Of a DNA stretch of 52,423 nucleotides, positions 33,053 to 42,098 are shown one piece after another. Numbering within the stretch: the stretch's first letter is position 1; the number at the start of each line of letters is the position of its first letter. Made by a program: the position numbers and the translations under genes. The notes under the pieces were generated by a model. That model saw only the letters and a list, made by a program, of their open reading frames with translations. It made no database searches and was not told the DNA's origin. The stretch is taken from positions 1 to 52,423 of the forward strand of contig CANNCS010000013.1 of NCBI GenBank assembly GCA_947503115.1, written 5' to 3'. This stretch comes from an uncultured Marivita sp. GTDB taxonomy: Bacteria; Pseudomonadota; Alphaproteobacteria; Rhodobacterales; Rhodobacteraceae.

Positions 33053-34582
33053 ATGGCTACAAACGTCAAGGCACTGCTGGAGGGACACGCGTCTGATGCA
33101 AAAGCATTGGGGGCGCCGGGACGAGACTGGCTCAGCTATGGCGGGTTGCGGGACTTGTCGGGGGACGTGAGCACAAGCTTGCGCGGCTTCGGTATCGGAC
33201 CAAGCGACCGAGTGGCGATCGTGCTACCAAACGGGCCGGAGATGGCCTCGGCGTTTGTGACCATCGCGCAGGCGGCGACCACAGCACCGCTGAACCCGGC
33301 GTACCGCGAGGACGAATACAAATTCTACCTCGAAGACCTTGGGGCCAAGGCAATCGTGCTGGCCGATGGCTATGACGGGCCTGCCTTGGGTGCAGCACAG
33401 TCGCTGGGGCTGATGGTGTTGCGCACAGTTGTGGCAGACGGTGCTGCGGCGGGGTCATTCGCATTGGCAGCCGATGGGGCCACCGGGGAGGCGCTTGCTG
33501 CAAGCGATCCGACAGATGACGACGTGGCGTTGATCCTGCACACGTCGGGCACCACATCACGGCCTAAGATCGTACCTCTACTGCAATCGAACGTAGCGGC
33601 GTCAGCGCATAATATCGCAGCCTCTTTGAACCTGTCGTCGGGCGACCGCTGCCTGAACGTGATGCCGTTGTTTCACATCCATGGTTTGTTGGCGGCCGTG
33701 TCGGCATCGCTGTCGGTGGGGGCGTCGATCTGGTGTGCGCCGGGCTTTGACGCGCTGCGCTTCTTTGGCTGGATGCGGGATGCGACACCGACATGGTACA
33801 CCGCCGTGCCGACCATGCATCAGGCGATCCTAAGTCGCGCGGGCCGCAATGCTGATGTGATCGAAGAGGTGCCGCTGCGTTTTCTGCGTTCGTCCTCGGC
33901 GAGTCTGCCCGGGCAGGTGATGGAAGCGTTGCGCGAGACTTTCAATGCCCCGGTGATTGAGGCTTACGGTATGACGGAAGCGGCGCACCAGATGTGTTGC
34001 AACCCGTTTGACCGGCAGAAACCCGGTGCCGTGGGTGTGGCTGCTGGCCCCGAAGTGCGTGTGGCACATGAGGCCGAGAACCGGTTGATTGATAGCACCG
34101 GCGAGGTGGTGATTTCCGGCCCGAACGTGACACCGGGTTACGAGAGCAATCCTGACGCCAATGCCAAGAACTTCTTTGAAGCCGATGGCAAGCGCTGGTT
34201 TCGCACGGGCGACCAAGGCGCGTTCGACGCGGATGGGTTCCTGCATCTCACAGGGCGATTGAAGGAAATCATCAATCGCGGCGGCGAGAAAGTCTCGCCG
34301 CTTGAGGTGGATGGCGTGCTTCTGGATCACCCAGCGATTGCGCAGGTGGTGACCTTTGCATTGCCGCATCCCAAGTTGGGTGAAGAGGTGGCTGCAGCCG
34401 TCGTTCTTAAGGATGGGGTTGAGGCGACCGAGCGCGAGATCCGCGACTTTGCGGCCAGCCGCATGGCTGACTTCAAGGTGCCGCGCAAGGTCATTATCCT
34501 TGACGAAATCCCGAAGGGGGCGACAGGCAAGATGCAGCGGATCGGTCTGGCGGAAAAGCTGGGGCTGGTTGAGCCTGCATGA
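33053..34582 (+). CDS. acyl-CoA ligase, oxalyl-CoA synthetase (AAE3/Pcs60)-like
   Basis: This 509-residue member of the AMP-binding superfamily has P-loop LHTSGTTSRPK at about 163-173, motif EAYGMTEAAHQM, ATP-binding TGDQGAFDADG and the catalytic lysine motif PKGATGKMQR near the C-terminus. Whole stretches (MPLFHIHGLLA, WYTAVPTMHQAIL, LRFLRSSSASLP, NRGGEKVSPLEVD) match the oxalate-CoA ligase subgroup of plants and yeast more than the acetate or fatty-acid ligases. It would activate a small di- or hydroxy-carboxylate in the cytoplasm. The TTT importer upstream could supply it. The exact substrate is not established. Confidence 0.82.
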   Translation: MATNVKALLEGHASDAKALGAPGRDWLSYGGLRDLSGDVSTSLRGFGIGPSDRVAIVLPNGPEMASAFVTIAQAATTAPLNPAYREDEYKFYLEDLGAKAIVLADGYDGPALGAAQSLGLMVLRTVVADGAAAGSFALAADGATGEALAASDPTDDDVALILHTSGTTSRPKIVPLLQSNVAASAHNIAASLNLSSGDRCLNVMPLFHIHGLLAAVSASLSVGASIWCAPGFDALRFFGWMRDATPTWYTAVPTMHQAILSRAGRNADVIEEVPLRFLRSSSASLPGQVMEALRETFNAPVIEAYGMTEAAHQMCCNPFDRQKPGAVGVAAGPEVRVAHEAENRLIDSTGEVVISGPNVTPGYESNPDANAKNFFEADGKRWFRTGDQGAFDADGFLHLTGRLKEIINRGGEKVSPLEVDGVLLDHPAIAQVVTFALPHPKLGEEVAAAVVLKDGVEATEREIRDFAASRMADFKVPRKVIILDEIPKGATGKMQRIGLAEKLGLVEPA

Positions 34583-34620
34583 GCTGAACCTGTGAGGATG
34601 CGTCGGATGGCTTCTACGGG

Positions 34621-34662
34621 AGCCTCCGGCGGGAGTTTACTTGGCAAGATGAAGGAGGGGCG
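34621..34662. repeat. dispersed intergenic hairpin repeat, copy 1
   Basis: GCCTCCGGCGGGAGTTTAC followed by TTGGCAAGATGAAGGAGGGGC. A CTCC/GGAG stem is followed by a conserved GGCAAGATGAA tail. It lies in the 117-bp gap after the ligase. A related copy sits at 37922-37957. Confidence 0.6.
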
Positions 34663-34699
34663 GTTCGCGGAATTCGGGCGGATCGTTCTGGGGTGAGCG

Positions 34700-35680
34700 A
34701 TGAAGATTTGTGTGTTCGGAGCAGGCGCTATTGGCGGCTATATGGGCGTTAAACTGGCGCAGGCCGGGGCCGATGTGAGCCTTGTGGCGCGAGGGCCGCA
34801 TCTTGCGGCGATGCAAGCCAATGGGCTGAAGCTGATCGAAGAGGGTGGTGAGGAAACAGTTGTGTCCGTGACCGCGTCGGACAATCCGGCCGATCTGGGC
34901 GAACAGGATTACATCATTGTCACGCTCAAGGCGCATTCGGTGCCGCCGATTGTGGACAAGATGAAGCCGCTGATTGGGCCGAACACCACGATTGTGTCCG
35001 GTGTAAACGGGGTGCCGTGGTGGTATTTCCACAAGATCGGTGGCGACCACGAAGGCACACGGCTGGAGAGTGTGGATCCAGGCAATGCGCAATGGGACGG
35101 TTTTGGGCCGGACCGGGTGCTTGGCTGCGTCGTCTATCCGGCGGCAGAAGTGATTGAGCCGGGTGTGGTCAAGCATATCGAAGGCAACCGCTTTTCACTG
35201 GGCGAGCCGGACGGGTCGAAATCCGAGCGCGCCTTGGCGTTGTCGAAGGCCTTGTCTTCGGCGGGGTTGAAGGCACCTGTGCGGCCGCGTTTGCGGGACG
35301 AGATTTGGGTGAAGCTTTGGGGCAACCTGTCGTTCAACCCGATCTCGGCGTTGACCCATGCGACACTGGATGTGCTGTGCACCGATCCTGGCACGCGCGC
35401 TGTGGCCAAGGGCATGATGCTCGAGGCGCAGGAGATTGCCGAGGCGCTGGGTGTGAAGTTCCCGATTGATGTGGAGCGGCGGATTGATGGCGGTGCGGCT
35501 GTTGGCGCGCACCGGACGTCGATGTTGCAGGATCTGGATCAGGGCCGTCCGATGGAGATCGATGCGCTTGTCGGGTCGGTGCAGGAGCTGGGCCGCGTGG
35601 TTGGTGTGCCAACACCGACGATTGATACGGTGCTGGCACTGGTGCAGCTTCGGGCGCGAACCGCTGGGCTTTATTCGTAA
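34700..35680 (+). CDS. ketopantoate reductase-family (PanE/ApbA) oxidoreductase
   Basis: This 326-residue NADPH-dependent reductase has the nucleotide motif [10 protein letters not shown] at residues 7-16, a family-type segment [20 protein letters not shown] and a C-terminal [18 protein letters not shown]. Classical PanE makes pantoate, but this gene lies in a catabolic block between an acyl-CoA ligase and a sugar-acid dehydratase. A different 2-oxoacid or hydroxy-acid substrate is therefore likely. GGGGTGAG precedes the ATG. Confidence 0.85.
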   Translation: MKICVFGAGAIGGYMGVKLAQAGADVSLVARGPHLAAMQANGLKLIEEGGEETVVSVTASDNPADLGEQDYIIVTLKAHSVPPIVDKMKPLIGPNTTIVSGVNGVPWWYFHKIGGDHEGTRLESVDPGNAQWDGFGPDRVLGCVVYPAAEVIEPGVVKHIEGNRFSLGEPDGSKSERALALSKALSSAGLKAPVRPRLRDEIWVKLWGNLSFNPISALTHATLDVLCTDPGTRAVAKGMMLEAQEIAEALGVKFPIDVERRIDGGAAVGAHRTSMLQDLDQGRPMEIDALVGSVQELGRVVGVPTPTIDTVLALVQLRARTAGLYS

Positions 35681-36012
35681 GCTGCGGTCACGATCACTTC
35701 GACTTTTAGCTCGGGGCGGGCCAGCTTGGCCTCCCCGCAGGCCCGGGCGGGGGCGTGGCCTTTGGGCACCCAGGCGTCCCAGACGGCGTTCATTTCAGCG
35801 AAATCGGCCATGTCGGCGACCCAGATGATCGCTTGCAGGATCTGTTCTCGGGACGATCCGGCTTTTTCCAACAACGCATCGACGCGGGCGAGGCAATCCT
35901 GTGTCTGTTCGGTCACGCTGTCGCCTGCACCCACCTGACCGCAGAGATAGACGGTGCCGTTGTGTTTTACGATTTTGCTCATCCGCTGGCCGATGTCCTG
36001 GCGTTCGATCAT
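35671..36012 (-). CDS. RidA/YjgF-family protein
   Basis: This 113-residue protein starts at ATG 36012 (CAGGAG 8 nt upstream); the longer frame is not used. It has the RidA pattern: [20 protein letters not shown], then [19 protein letters not shown] and [21 protein letters not shown]. The usual catalytic arginine position is occupied by the R in PARACGE. It is convergent with, and overlaps by 10 bp, the PanE-like gene, and is divergent from the dehydratase. RidA proteins hydrolyse reactive enamines/imines. In sugar-acid loci some act as specialised deaminases or hydrolases. Confidence 0.85.
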   Translation of the reverse strand: MIERQDIGQRMSKIVKHNGTVYLCGQVGAGDSVTEQTQDCLARVDALLEKAGSSREQILQAIIWVADMADFAEMNAVWDAWVPKGHAPARACGEAKLARPELKVEVIVTAAYE

Positions 36013-36102
36013 GGAAATTCTCCTGCTTGTTGTTTGCGCTGACACTTGCCGTTGGCGCGCGGATTGTCCAGAACGCTTGGGACAGATGAGGGGAGAGATC
36101 AG

Positions 36103-37884
36103 ATGTCCGATACGCGAGCGAAAAAGCGGTTCCGGTCACAGGAATGGTTCGACAATCCCAACAATCCGGGCATGACGGCGCTCTACCTTGAGCGGTATCA
36201 GAATCAGAGCTTTACCCAAGGCGAATTGCAGGCAGATAAACCGATCATCGGGATCGCCAATACCGGATCTGATCTGGCACCGTGCAACAAGATCCATGTC
36301 TTTCTGATGGACCGGATCAAAGCGGGCATCCGTGATGGCGGGGGCATTCCAATGGAGTTCCCGGTGCACCCAATTCAGGAGACCGGCAAGCGCCCGACAG
36401 CGGCGTTGGATCGGAACCTGGCCTATCTGAGCCTTGTCGAAGTGCTGCATGGGTATCCTATCGACGGGGTGGTTTTGACCACAGGTTGTGACAAGACCAC
36501 GCCGGCGCAGCTTATGGGAGCGGCGACGGTGGATATTCCTGCGATTGCGTTGAATGGCGGGCCGATGCTGGATGGCTGGTACAAGGGCAAGCGCGCCGGA
36601 TCGGGGACGACGATCTGGGAAGGGCGGCGTCTGATGGCCCGAGGTGAGATCGGCTACGAGGAATTCATGGAACTTGCCTGTGCCTCTTCACCGTCATTGG
36701 GACATTGCAACACGATGGGAACTGCGTCGACGATGAACGCGATGGCCGAGGCGTTGGGCATGTCCTTGCCGGGCAATTCGGCGATCCCAGCACCGTTCCG
36801 AGAACGGATGGCGATGGCCTATGAGACTGGCAAACGCTGTGTGCAGATGGTGCTCGATGATCTGAAGCCCTCGGACATTTTGACCCGTGAGGCGTTTGAA
36901 AACGCGATTGTGGTCAATGCCGCCATTGGTGGATCGACCAACGCGCCGCCGCACCTGCAGGCGATTGCGCGTCATGCCGGGGTCGAACTGGACGTGACCG
37001 ATTGGGAGAAGATCGGGTTTGACGTGCCTTTGATGGTCAATATGCAGCCCGCAGGTGAATATCTGGGCGAGAGTTTTTATCGGGCGGGTGGTGTGCCTGC
37101 GGTGATGGGCGAGTTGCGAAAGGCTGGGCGGTTGCATGATGGGGTGATGACCGCCTCGGGGCAGTCGTTGGCGGACGTGCTGGCGACGTGGGAGAGCCTG
37201 GATCGCGACGTGATCACCACCTATGACGCACCGCTGCGCGACAAGGCAGGGTTCAAGGTGCTGTCTGGAAACCTGTTTGATTCAGCTTTGATGAAAACCT
37301 CCGTGATCTCTCCGGACTTCCGCATGCGGTTCCTGTCGACGCCTGGCGCCGAAGGCGTGTTCGAGGCGCGGGCCATCGTCTTTGAAGGGCCAGAGGATTA
37401 TCATGATCGGATCAATGATCCGGCTTTGGCAATTGACGAGGCATGCATTCTTTTCATCCGCAATGTGGGGTGTGTCGGTTATCCTGGATCAGCCGAAGTG
37501 GTGAACATGCAGCCGCCAGATGAGCTGGTGAAGGCGGGCGTTAACCATTTGCCGACAGTCGGTGATGGGCGGCAGTCCGGCACGTCGGAAAGCCCTTCGA
37601 TCCTGAACGCATCGCCCGAGGCGGTGGTGGGCGGCGGACTTGCCTATCTGCAGACCGGGGATCAGGTGCGGTTGGATCTGAACGCGTCGACGTTAAATGC
37701 ACTTGTGGACGCGGCGGAATGGGAGGCACGCAAGGCGGCTTGGGAGGCGCCGAAGATCGTCAACCAGACGCCGTGGCAGGAGATTTATCGTCGCCATGTC
37801 GGGCAGTTGGCGGATGGTGGGTGCCTTGAGCTGGCGACGGCCTATCAGCGGATCGCCAAGGATTTGCCGCGCGACAATCACTGA
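36103..37884 (+). CDS. IlvD/Edd-family sugar-acid dehydratase, xylonate dehydratase type
   Basis: This 593-residue enzyme starts at ATG 36103 after GGGGAGAGA. The Fe-S ligand cysteines are present in [22 protein letters not shown] and [13 protein letters not shown]. The N-terminus ([20 protein letters not shown]) and C-terminus ([16 protein letters not shown]) closely follow the Caulobacter XylD/sugar-acid branch rather than IlvD (dihydroxyacid) or Edd. It would dehydrate an aldonate (xylonate, arabonate or similar) to a 2-keto-3-deoxy acid. No dedicated sugar dehydrogenase or aldolase is adjacent apart from the SDR. Confidence 0.88.
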   Translation: MSDTRAKKRFRSQEWFDNPNNPGMTALYLERYQNQSFTQGELQADKPIIGIANTGSDLAPCNKIHVFLMDRIKAGIRDGGGIPMEFPVHPIQETGKRPTAALDRNLAYLSLVEVLHGYPIDGVVLTTGCDKTTPAQLMGAATVDIPAIALNGGPMLDGWYKGKRAGSGTTIWEGRRLMARGEIGYEEFMELACASSPSLGHCNTMGTASTMNAMAEALGMSLPGNSAIPAPFRERMAMAYETGKRCVQMVLDDLKPSDILTREAFENAIVVNAAIGGSTNAPPHLQAIARHAGVELDVTDWEKIGFDVPLMVNMQPAGEYLGESFYRAGGVPAVMGELRKAGRLHDGVMTASGQSLADVLATWESLDRDVITTYDAPLRDKAGFKVLSGNLFDSALMKTSVISPDFRMRFLSTPGAEGVFEARAIVFEGPEDYHDRINDPALAIDEACILFIRNVGCVGYPGSAEVVNMQPPDELVKAGVNHLPTVGDGRQSGTSESPSILNASPEAVVGGGLAYLQTGDQVRLDLNASTLNALVDAAEWEARKAAWEAPKIVNQTPWQEIYRRHVGQLADGGCLELATAYQRIAKDLPRDNH

Positions 37885-37891
37885 CAGGGTT

Positions 37892-37957
37892 GGGGGCGCT
37901 GCCCCCGTCGCCCGTTGGGCGACTCCCCCGGAGTTTATGGGCAAGATGAATTAGGGG
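37892..37957. repeat. three tandem hairpins with dispersed repeat, copy 2
   Basis: Three consecutive perfect hairpins: GGGGGC-GCT-GCCCCC (37892-37906), GTCGCCC-GTT-GGGCGAC (37907-37923, sharing ends) and ACTCC-CCC-GGAGT (37922-37934). The tail TTTATGGGCAAGATGAATTAG matches the tail of the copy at 34621. It fills the gap between the dehydratase and SDR genes. Confidence 0.65.
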
Positions 37958-37964
37958 CTGTATC

Positions 37965-38696
37965 ATGGGACAGACGATCATCATCACAGGTGCGGGCAGC
38001 GGTATTGGCAAGGCTTGCGCTGAGGCGTTTCTTGAAGCGGGTTGGAATGTCGGGCTGATCGGGCGACGGGCCGCGCCGCTGGAGGCGATCGCGGCGGGAT
38101 CGGAGGCAGCGCTGGCGCTGCCATGCGACGTGACCGATGAGGCGGCGGTGGATGCCGCCTTTACCATGGTGATGGAGCGCTGGGGTCAACTTGATGCGCT
38201 GTTCAACAACGCGGGCACGGGTGTATTCGGCGCGACCATCGATGAGATCCCGCTGGAGGATTGGACCCGCTGTATCGATGTGAACCTGACGGGCAGTTTC
38301 CTGTGCGCGCGGGCGGCGTTCGCGCGGATGCGGATGCAGGATACGCAAGGGGGGCGGATCATCAACAATGGGTCGATCTCGGCGCATGTACCGCGTTGGG
38401 GGTCGGTGCCGTATACGGCATCGAAACATGCGATAACCGGTTTGACGCGGGCTCTGTCGCTGGACGGGCGACCGTTCAACATTGCTTGCGGGCAGATCGA
38501 CATCGGCAATGCGGAGACCGAAATCGTGCATGGGTTGCGGGCGCAGGCCGAAGCGGCGGGCACAGCAGTGGAGCCGGTGATGGATGTGGCGCATGTGGCG
38601 TCGTCGGTGCTGCATATGGCCAGCCTACCGCTAGATGCCAATGTGCAGTTCATGACAGTGATGGCGACCACCATGCCCTATATCGGGCGCGGATAG
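37965..38696 (+). CDS. short-chain dehydrogenase/reductase
   Basis: This 243-residue SDR has the cofactor motif TGAGSGIG at about residues 9-16, the NNAG motif and the active-site pair Ser/YTASK ([13 protein letters not shown]). It starts 80 bp after the dehydratase, behind the hairpin repeat. It probably oxidises a sugar, sugar lactone or hydroxy-acid in the same pathway. The specific substrate cannot be read. The C-terminus ([20 protein letters not shown]) is that of classical SDRs. Confidence 0.88.
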   Translation: MGQTIIITGAGSGIGKACAEAFLEAGWNVGLIGRRAAPLEAIAAGSEAALALPCDVTDEAAVDAAFTMVMERWGQLDALFNNAGTGVFGATIDEIPLEDWTRCIDVNLTGSFLCARAAFARMRMQDTQGGRIINNGSISAHVPRWGSVPYTASKHAITGLTRALSLDGRPFNIACGQIDIGNAETEIVHGLRAQAEAAGTAVEPVMDVAHVASSVLHMASLPLDANVQFMTVMATTMPYIGRG

Positions 38697-38761
38697 ATTT
38701 CCCTTGGAATCGGCCTGATCTTCGTGCGTTTATGCCGGCAGTCATTAGGGAGGAGTTCACC

Positions 38762-39796
38762 ATGATCAAGCGCGCATTTCTCAAGCTCGCTGGTACCACG
38801 GCACTGGCGCTGACGCTGGGAACAGGGGCGTTTGCCCAAGAGGTCACATTGCGGATGCACCAGTTTTTGCCGGCGCAGGCCAATGTGCCGAAAAACGTAT
38901 TGGTTCCTTGGGCGGATCGCGTGATGGAAGCGTCGGGTGGCCGGATCGAGATCCAGCATTTCCCTTCGATGCAGCTGGGTGGCACGCCGCCGCAGCTGAT
39001 CGACCAGGCGATTGACGGCGTGGCTGACATCATCTGGACTGTGGCGGGTTATACGCCGGGCCGTTTTCCGCGGGCCGAGGTGTTCGAATTGCCGTTCACC
39101 ATGACGGACGCAGGCGACATGTCGGCGGCTTATTGGGAATTGGCCGATGAGCAGATGATGGATCAGGACTTTGCCGATTTCAAAGTGCTTGGCGTTTGGG
39201 TGCATGGCCCCGGCGTGATCCATTCCGCCGATCCGATTGAGGTGCCAGGGGACTTGAACGGGGTCAAACTGCGTGCTCCGACGCGGGTGACAAACAAGCT
39301 GTTCACCAATCTTGGCGCGACCACCGTAGGCATGCCGGTTCCGGCGATCCCGGAAGCGCTGTCGAAAGGCGTGGTCGATGCAACCGTGATCCCTTGGGAA
39401 GTCACAGGGGCGCTCAAGGTGGCGGAGCTGGTGGAGAACCACACCGAGTTCGAAGGGAATGCGATTTACACCACCACGTTCATCTTCGCGATGAACAAGG
39501 AAAAGTACGAAAGCCTGCCGGATGATTTGAAGGCCGCGATCGATTCTCAGTCTGGTGCCGAGTTTAGCCGTATGGCGGGCGCGCAGATGCAGTTGGACGA
39601 TGGTCCGGGCCGTGAGGCGGCTTTGGACATGGGCAACAACCTGATCGCTATTTCGGAAGCGGATTCTGGTCCTTGGCGTGAGGCTGCGGCCGCGACAACG
39701 GCTGAGTGGATCACCGAGATGGATGAAAAGGGAATCGACGGAAATGCTCTGATCGCGCGGGCGAATGAACTTTTGCAAAAGCACGACACGCAGTAA
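38762..39796 (+). CDS. dctP: TRAP transporter substrate-binding protein
   Basis: This 344-residue periplasmic protein starts at ATG 38762 (AGGGAGGAG 6 nt upstream); the long upstream frame overlies the SDR gene. The signal peptide (MIKRAFLKLAGTTALALTLG) is followed by EVTLRMHQFLPAQANVPKN. The DctP core LNGVKLRAPTRVTNKLFTNLGATTVGMPVPAIPEALSKGVVDATV contains the conserved Arg that binds the ligand carboxylate. It heads the dctPQM set. The adjacent dehydratase suggests a sugar acid or other hydroxy-acid ligand. Confidence 0.9.
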   Translation: MIKRAFLKLAGTTALALTLGTGAFAQEVTLRMHQFLPAQANVPKNVLVPWADRVMEASGGRIEIQHFPSMQLGGTPPQLIDQAIDGVADIIWTVAGYTPGRFPRAEVFELPFTMTDAGDMSAAYWELADEQMMDQDFADFKVLGVWVHGPGVIHSADPIEVPGDLNGVKLRAPTRVTNKLFTNLGATTVGMPVPAIPEALSKGVVDATVIPWEVTGALKVAELVENHTEFEGNAIYTTTFIFAMNKEKYESLPDDLKAAIDSQSGAEFSRMAGAQMQLDDGPGREAALDMGNNLIAISEADSGPWREAAAATTAEWITEMDEKGIDGNALIARANELLQKHDTQ

Positions 39797-39859
39797 TGCG
39801 TGCTGCGTCGCCCGGCCAATGGGTTGGGCGGCGTTCAAGACTGCGAGAGGCAGAGCGAC

Positions 39860-40444
39860 ATGAAGACGGCGATCGAACGCCTTGCGCGGGCTATGGCGAT
39901 CCTTGGTGGTATCGTGATGGTTGGGCTTGTCCTGTTGACCTGCGTGTCGGTTCTGGGGCGTGGTCTGAATTCCATGGGGCATTCCGGTTGGTTGACAGGG
40001 ATGTCGCAAAGCCTTGCAGATGGGTTGATCGCAAGTGGCGTTGGCCCCGTGACCGGGGATTTCGAGCTTGTTGAAGCCGGTATCGCGTTTTCAATCTTTG
40101 CGTTTCTGCCAATCTGCCAGCTGTACGCAGGCCATGCGACGGTGGATGTGTTCACGTCGCGGCTGTCAGATAAGGCCAACGCGTGGCTGATCGCGTTTTG
40201 GGATGTCGTTCTGACTTTGGTGATCTTGCTGATTACGTGGCGGTTGAGCGCCGGGTTGCTGGACAAGTTGGGCAATGGTGAGACCACATTCCTACTGCAA
40301 TTCCCGATCTGGTGGGCTTATGGCGCCAGTTTCGTGGCTGCCTTGGTGGCATCTGTCACGGCTCTTTATTGTTCCGTGGGGCGGGTGACCTACGCGGCGA
40401 CGGGACGTTCAATCCTGCCGGCGTCGGGGGCGGATGCGACATGA
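39860..40444 (+). CDS. dctQ: TRAP transporter small permease
   Basis: This 194-residue protein starts at ATG 39860 (MKTAIERLARAMAILGGIVM); the longer frame start is not used. It has four hydrophobic segments with an extended loop between helices 1 and 2 (GLNSMGHSGWLTGMSQSLADG). That makes it longer than typical DctQ (about 165). It overlaps dctM by ATGA. Confidence 0.85.
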   Translation: MKTAIERLARAMAILGGIVMVGLVLLTCVSVLGRGLNSMGHSGWLTGMSQSLADGLIASGVGPVTGDFELVEAGIAFSIFAFLPICQLYAGHATVDVFTSRLSDKANAWLIAFWDVVLTLVILLITWRLSAGLLDKLGNGETTFLLQFPIWWAYGASFVAALVASVTALYCSVGRVTYAATGRSILPASGADAT

Positions 40445-41937
40445 GCATGCTTGAGCTGGGTATTTGGTCCTTTCCAATTTTGCTTGCGCTGATCTTTCTG
40501 CGCGCGCCGATTGGGCTGGCGATGATGCTGTGCGGGATTGGCGGTCTTTGGCTGGCGTTGGGCAGCCCGGACGTGGTGTTGGCGCGGCTCAAGTCCGAGA
40601 CATATTCAACGTTCTCCAGCTATTCTCTGTCGATTATTCCGATTTTCTTGCTGATGGGGCAGTTCGCGACCTTGTCCGGCATGTCTTCGGCGCTGTTCAA
40701 GGCGGCGGAATCTTGGCTGGGCCATCGCAAGGGTGGGGTGGCGATGGCGTCGGTCGGGGCCTGTGCGGGCTTTGGCGCAATTTGTGGGTCGTCGCTGGCC
40801 ACTGCTGCCACAATGAGCCGTGTGGCGCTGCCTGAGTTGCGGCGCAATGGCTATTCCGGTGGTTTTTCGACTGCCACTTTGGCGGCTGGGGGCACACTGG
40901 GCATCTTGATCCCGCCGTCAGTGATCCTTGTGATCTATGCGATCTTGACCGAACAGAATATCGCCAAGCTGTTTCTGGCAGCGTTCATTCCCGGTGTGTT
41001 GGCGGCCATCGGCTATATGATCACCATCTCGATCTATGTGCGGCGGCATCCAGACGCGGCAGGGCATCGTGACCCGGTGCCTTATGGTGAACGGGTGCGC
41101 GCTTTGGTCGATGTATGGCCGGTTCTGTTGGTGTTCGGGCTTGTCGTCGGTGGCATTTACCTTGGCTGGTTTACCCCGACGGAAGGCGCTGCAGTGGGGG
41201 CTGCGGGCACCGGGTTGATCGCGCTGGTGTCGGGAAACCTAAGCTGGGATGTGTTCAAGCAGAGCATCATTCAGACCGCTGTCAGCACTGCGATGATCTT
41301 TTTCATCGTGTTGGGGGCTGCGTTTTACAATGGGTTCCTTGCGCTGACGCAGGTGCCACAGGAGTTGTCGAACTGGGTGGTTGAAATGGGGTTGAGCCCA
41401 TTCATGGTGCTATCGCTGATTCTGTTGTTCTATCTTGTCTTTGGCTGTTTGATGGACAGCCTGTCGATGATTTTGTTGACCATCCCAATCTTTTTCCCAG
41501 TGATCTCGGTCATGGATTTCGGCTTTGTTGATTTGGCCCTGATGCAGGCAGATGCGGCGCGCGAGGTGTTGGAGGCAGGCATTCCCGAGGAGATGACGCA
41601 GGACATGCTGGGATCGATCAATACCGCAATTGCGGGTGGGGTTGAATTGACCCGAGAACAGATGCAGGCGCTGGATATTCGCATGACGCAAGGTATGGCG
41701 AACCGGATCGAAGCCGAGTGGGTGGCGATCTGGTTCGGTATTCTTGTGCTGATTGTGGTCGAAGTCGGGCTGATCACGCCTCCGGTTGGGATGAACCTGT
41801 TCATCATCAATTCGATGGATCGAAGCACACCGATGATGGAGACTTACAAGGCAGTGATTTGGTTTGTGGCCTCTGATCTGGTGCGGGTGATCCTACTCGT
41901 GCTTTTCCCGGCGATCACGCTTTTCTGGCTGTATTGA
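40441..41937 (+). CDS. dctM: TRAP transporter large permease with inserted segment
   Basis: This 498-residue inner-membrane transporter starts at ATG 40441 (coupled ATGA). The DctM motifs are present: SYSLSIIPIFLLMGQFA, GGTLGILIPPSVILVIYAI and ILVLIVVEVGLITPPVGMNLF. Most DctM proteins are about 425-435 residues. Here about 65 residues, largely charged and helical (ALMQADAAREVLEAGIPEEM to RMTQGMANRIEAEW), are inserted at about 358-425 between the last helical hairpins. The insert probably forms a cytoplasmic or periplasmic lid. It works with DctP and DctQ. Confidence 0.9.
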   Translation: MSMLELGIWSFPILLALIFLRAPIGLAMMLCGIGGLWLALGSPDVVLARLKSETYSTFSSYSLSIIPIFLLMGQFATLSGMSSALFKAAESWLGHRKGGVAMASVGACAGFGAICGSSLATAATMSRVALPELRRNGYSGGFSTATLAAGGTLGILIPPSVILVIYAILTEQNIAKLFLAAFIPGVLAAIGYMITISIYVRRHPDAAGHRDPVPYGERVRALVDVWPVLLVFGLVVGGIYLGWFTPTEGAAVGAAGTGLIALVSGNLSWDVFKQSIIQTAVSTAMIFFIVLGAAFYNGFLALTQVPQELSNWVVEMGLSPFMVLSLILLFYLVFGCLMDSLSMILLTIPIFFPVISVMDFGFVDLALMQADAAREVLEAGIPEEMTQDMLGSINTAIAGGVELTREQMQALDIRMTQGMANRIEAEWVAIWFGILVLIVVEVGLITPPVGMNLFIINSMDRSTPMMETYKAVIWFVASDLVRVILLVLFPAITLFWLY

Positions 41938-42003
41938 CCAGAGAGCTGCGCATCAGCGCACAGATGTTTCATGTAATCGCGCAGGATTAGATCTGGAAAA
42001 ATG

Positions 42004-42015
42004 AACTGTTCAGTT
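42004..42015. promoter_or_regulatory. TetR-type palindrome upstream of RND efflux genes
   Basis: AACTG-TT-CAGTT is a perfect 12-bp inverted repeat 84 bp before the adaptor start. AACTG/CAGTT half-sites of this kind are common for TetR repressors of efflux pumps. No such regulator gene lies in the window. The remaining part of this 161-bp gap shows no other clear element. Confidence 0.45.
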
Positions 42016-42098
42016 TAGATAGAGCCGAAGTTTTGCGGGAACGTCACAGAACATAGTTCGTTGCCGTGTTAGTATCGCGCCACTTCTGGAGATCTGTC

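Noticed and set aside
34700-35680. Assignment of the PanE-like gene to pantothenate synthesis
   Set aside because: The domain fits, but the catabolic neighbours and lack of panB/panC make a biosynthetic role unlikely; left as a family-level call.
38261-38761. N-terminal extension of the TRAP receptor over the SDR gene
   Set aside because: The clear signal peptide and ribosome site at 38762 define the true start.
38678-40009. Minus-strand frame of 443 residues opposite dctP/dctQ
   Set aside because: Composition is that of an antisense shadow; the TRAP genes on the plus strand are unambiguous.
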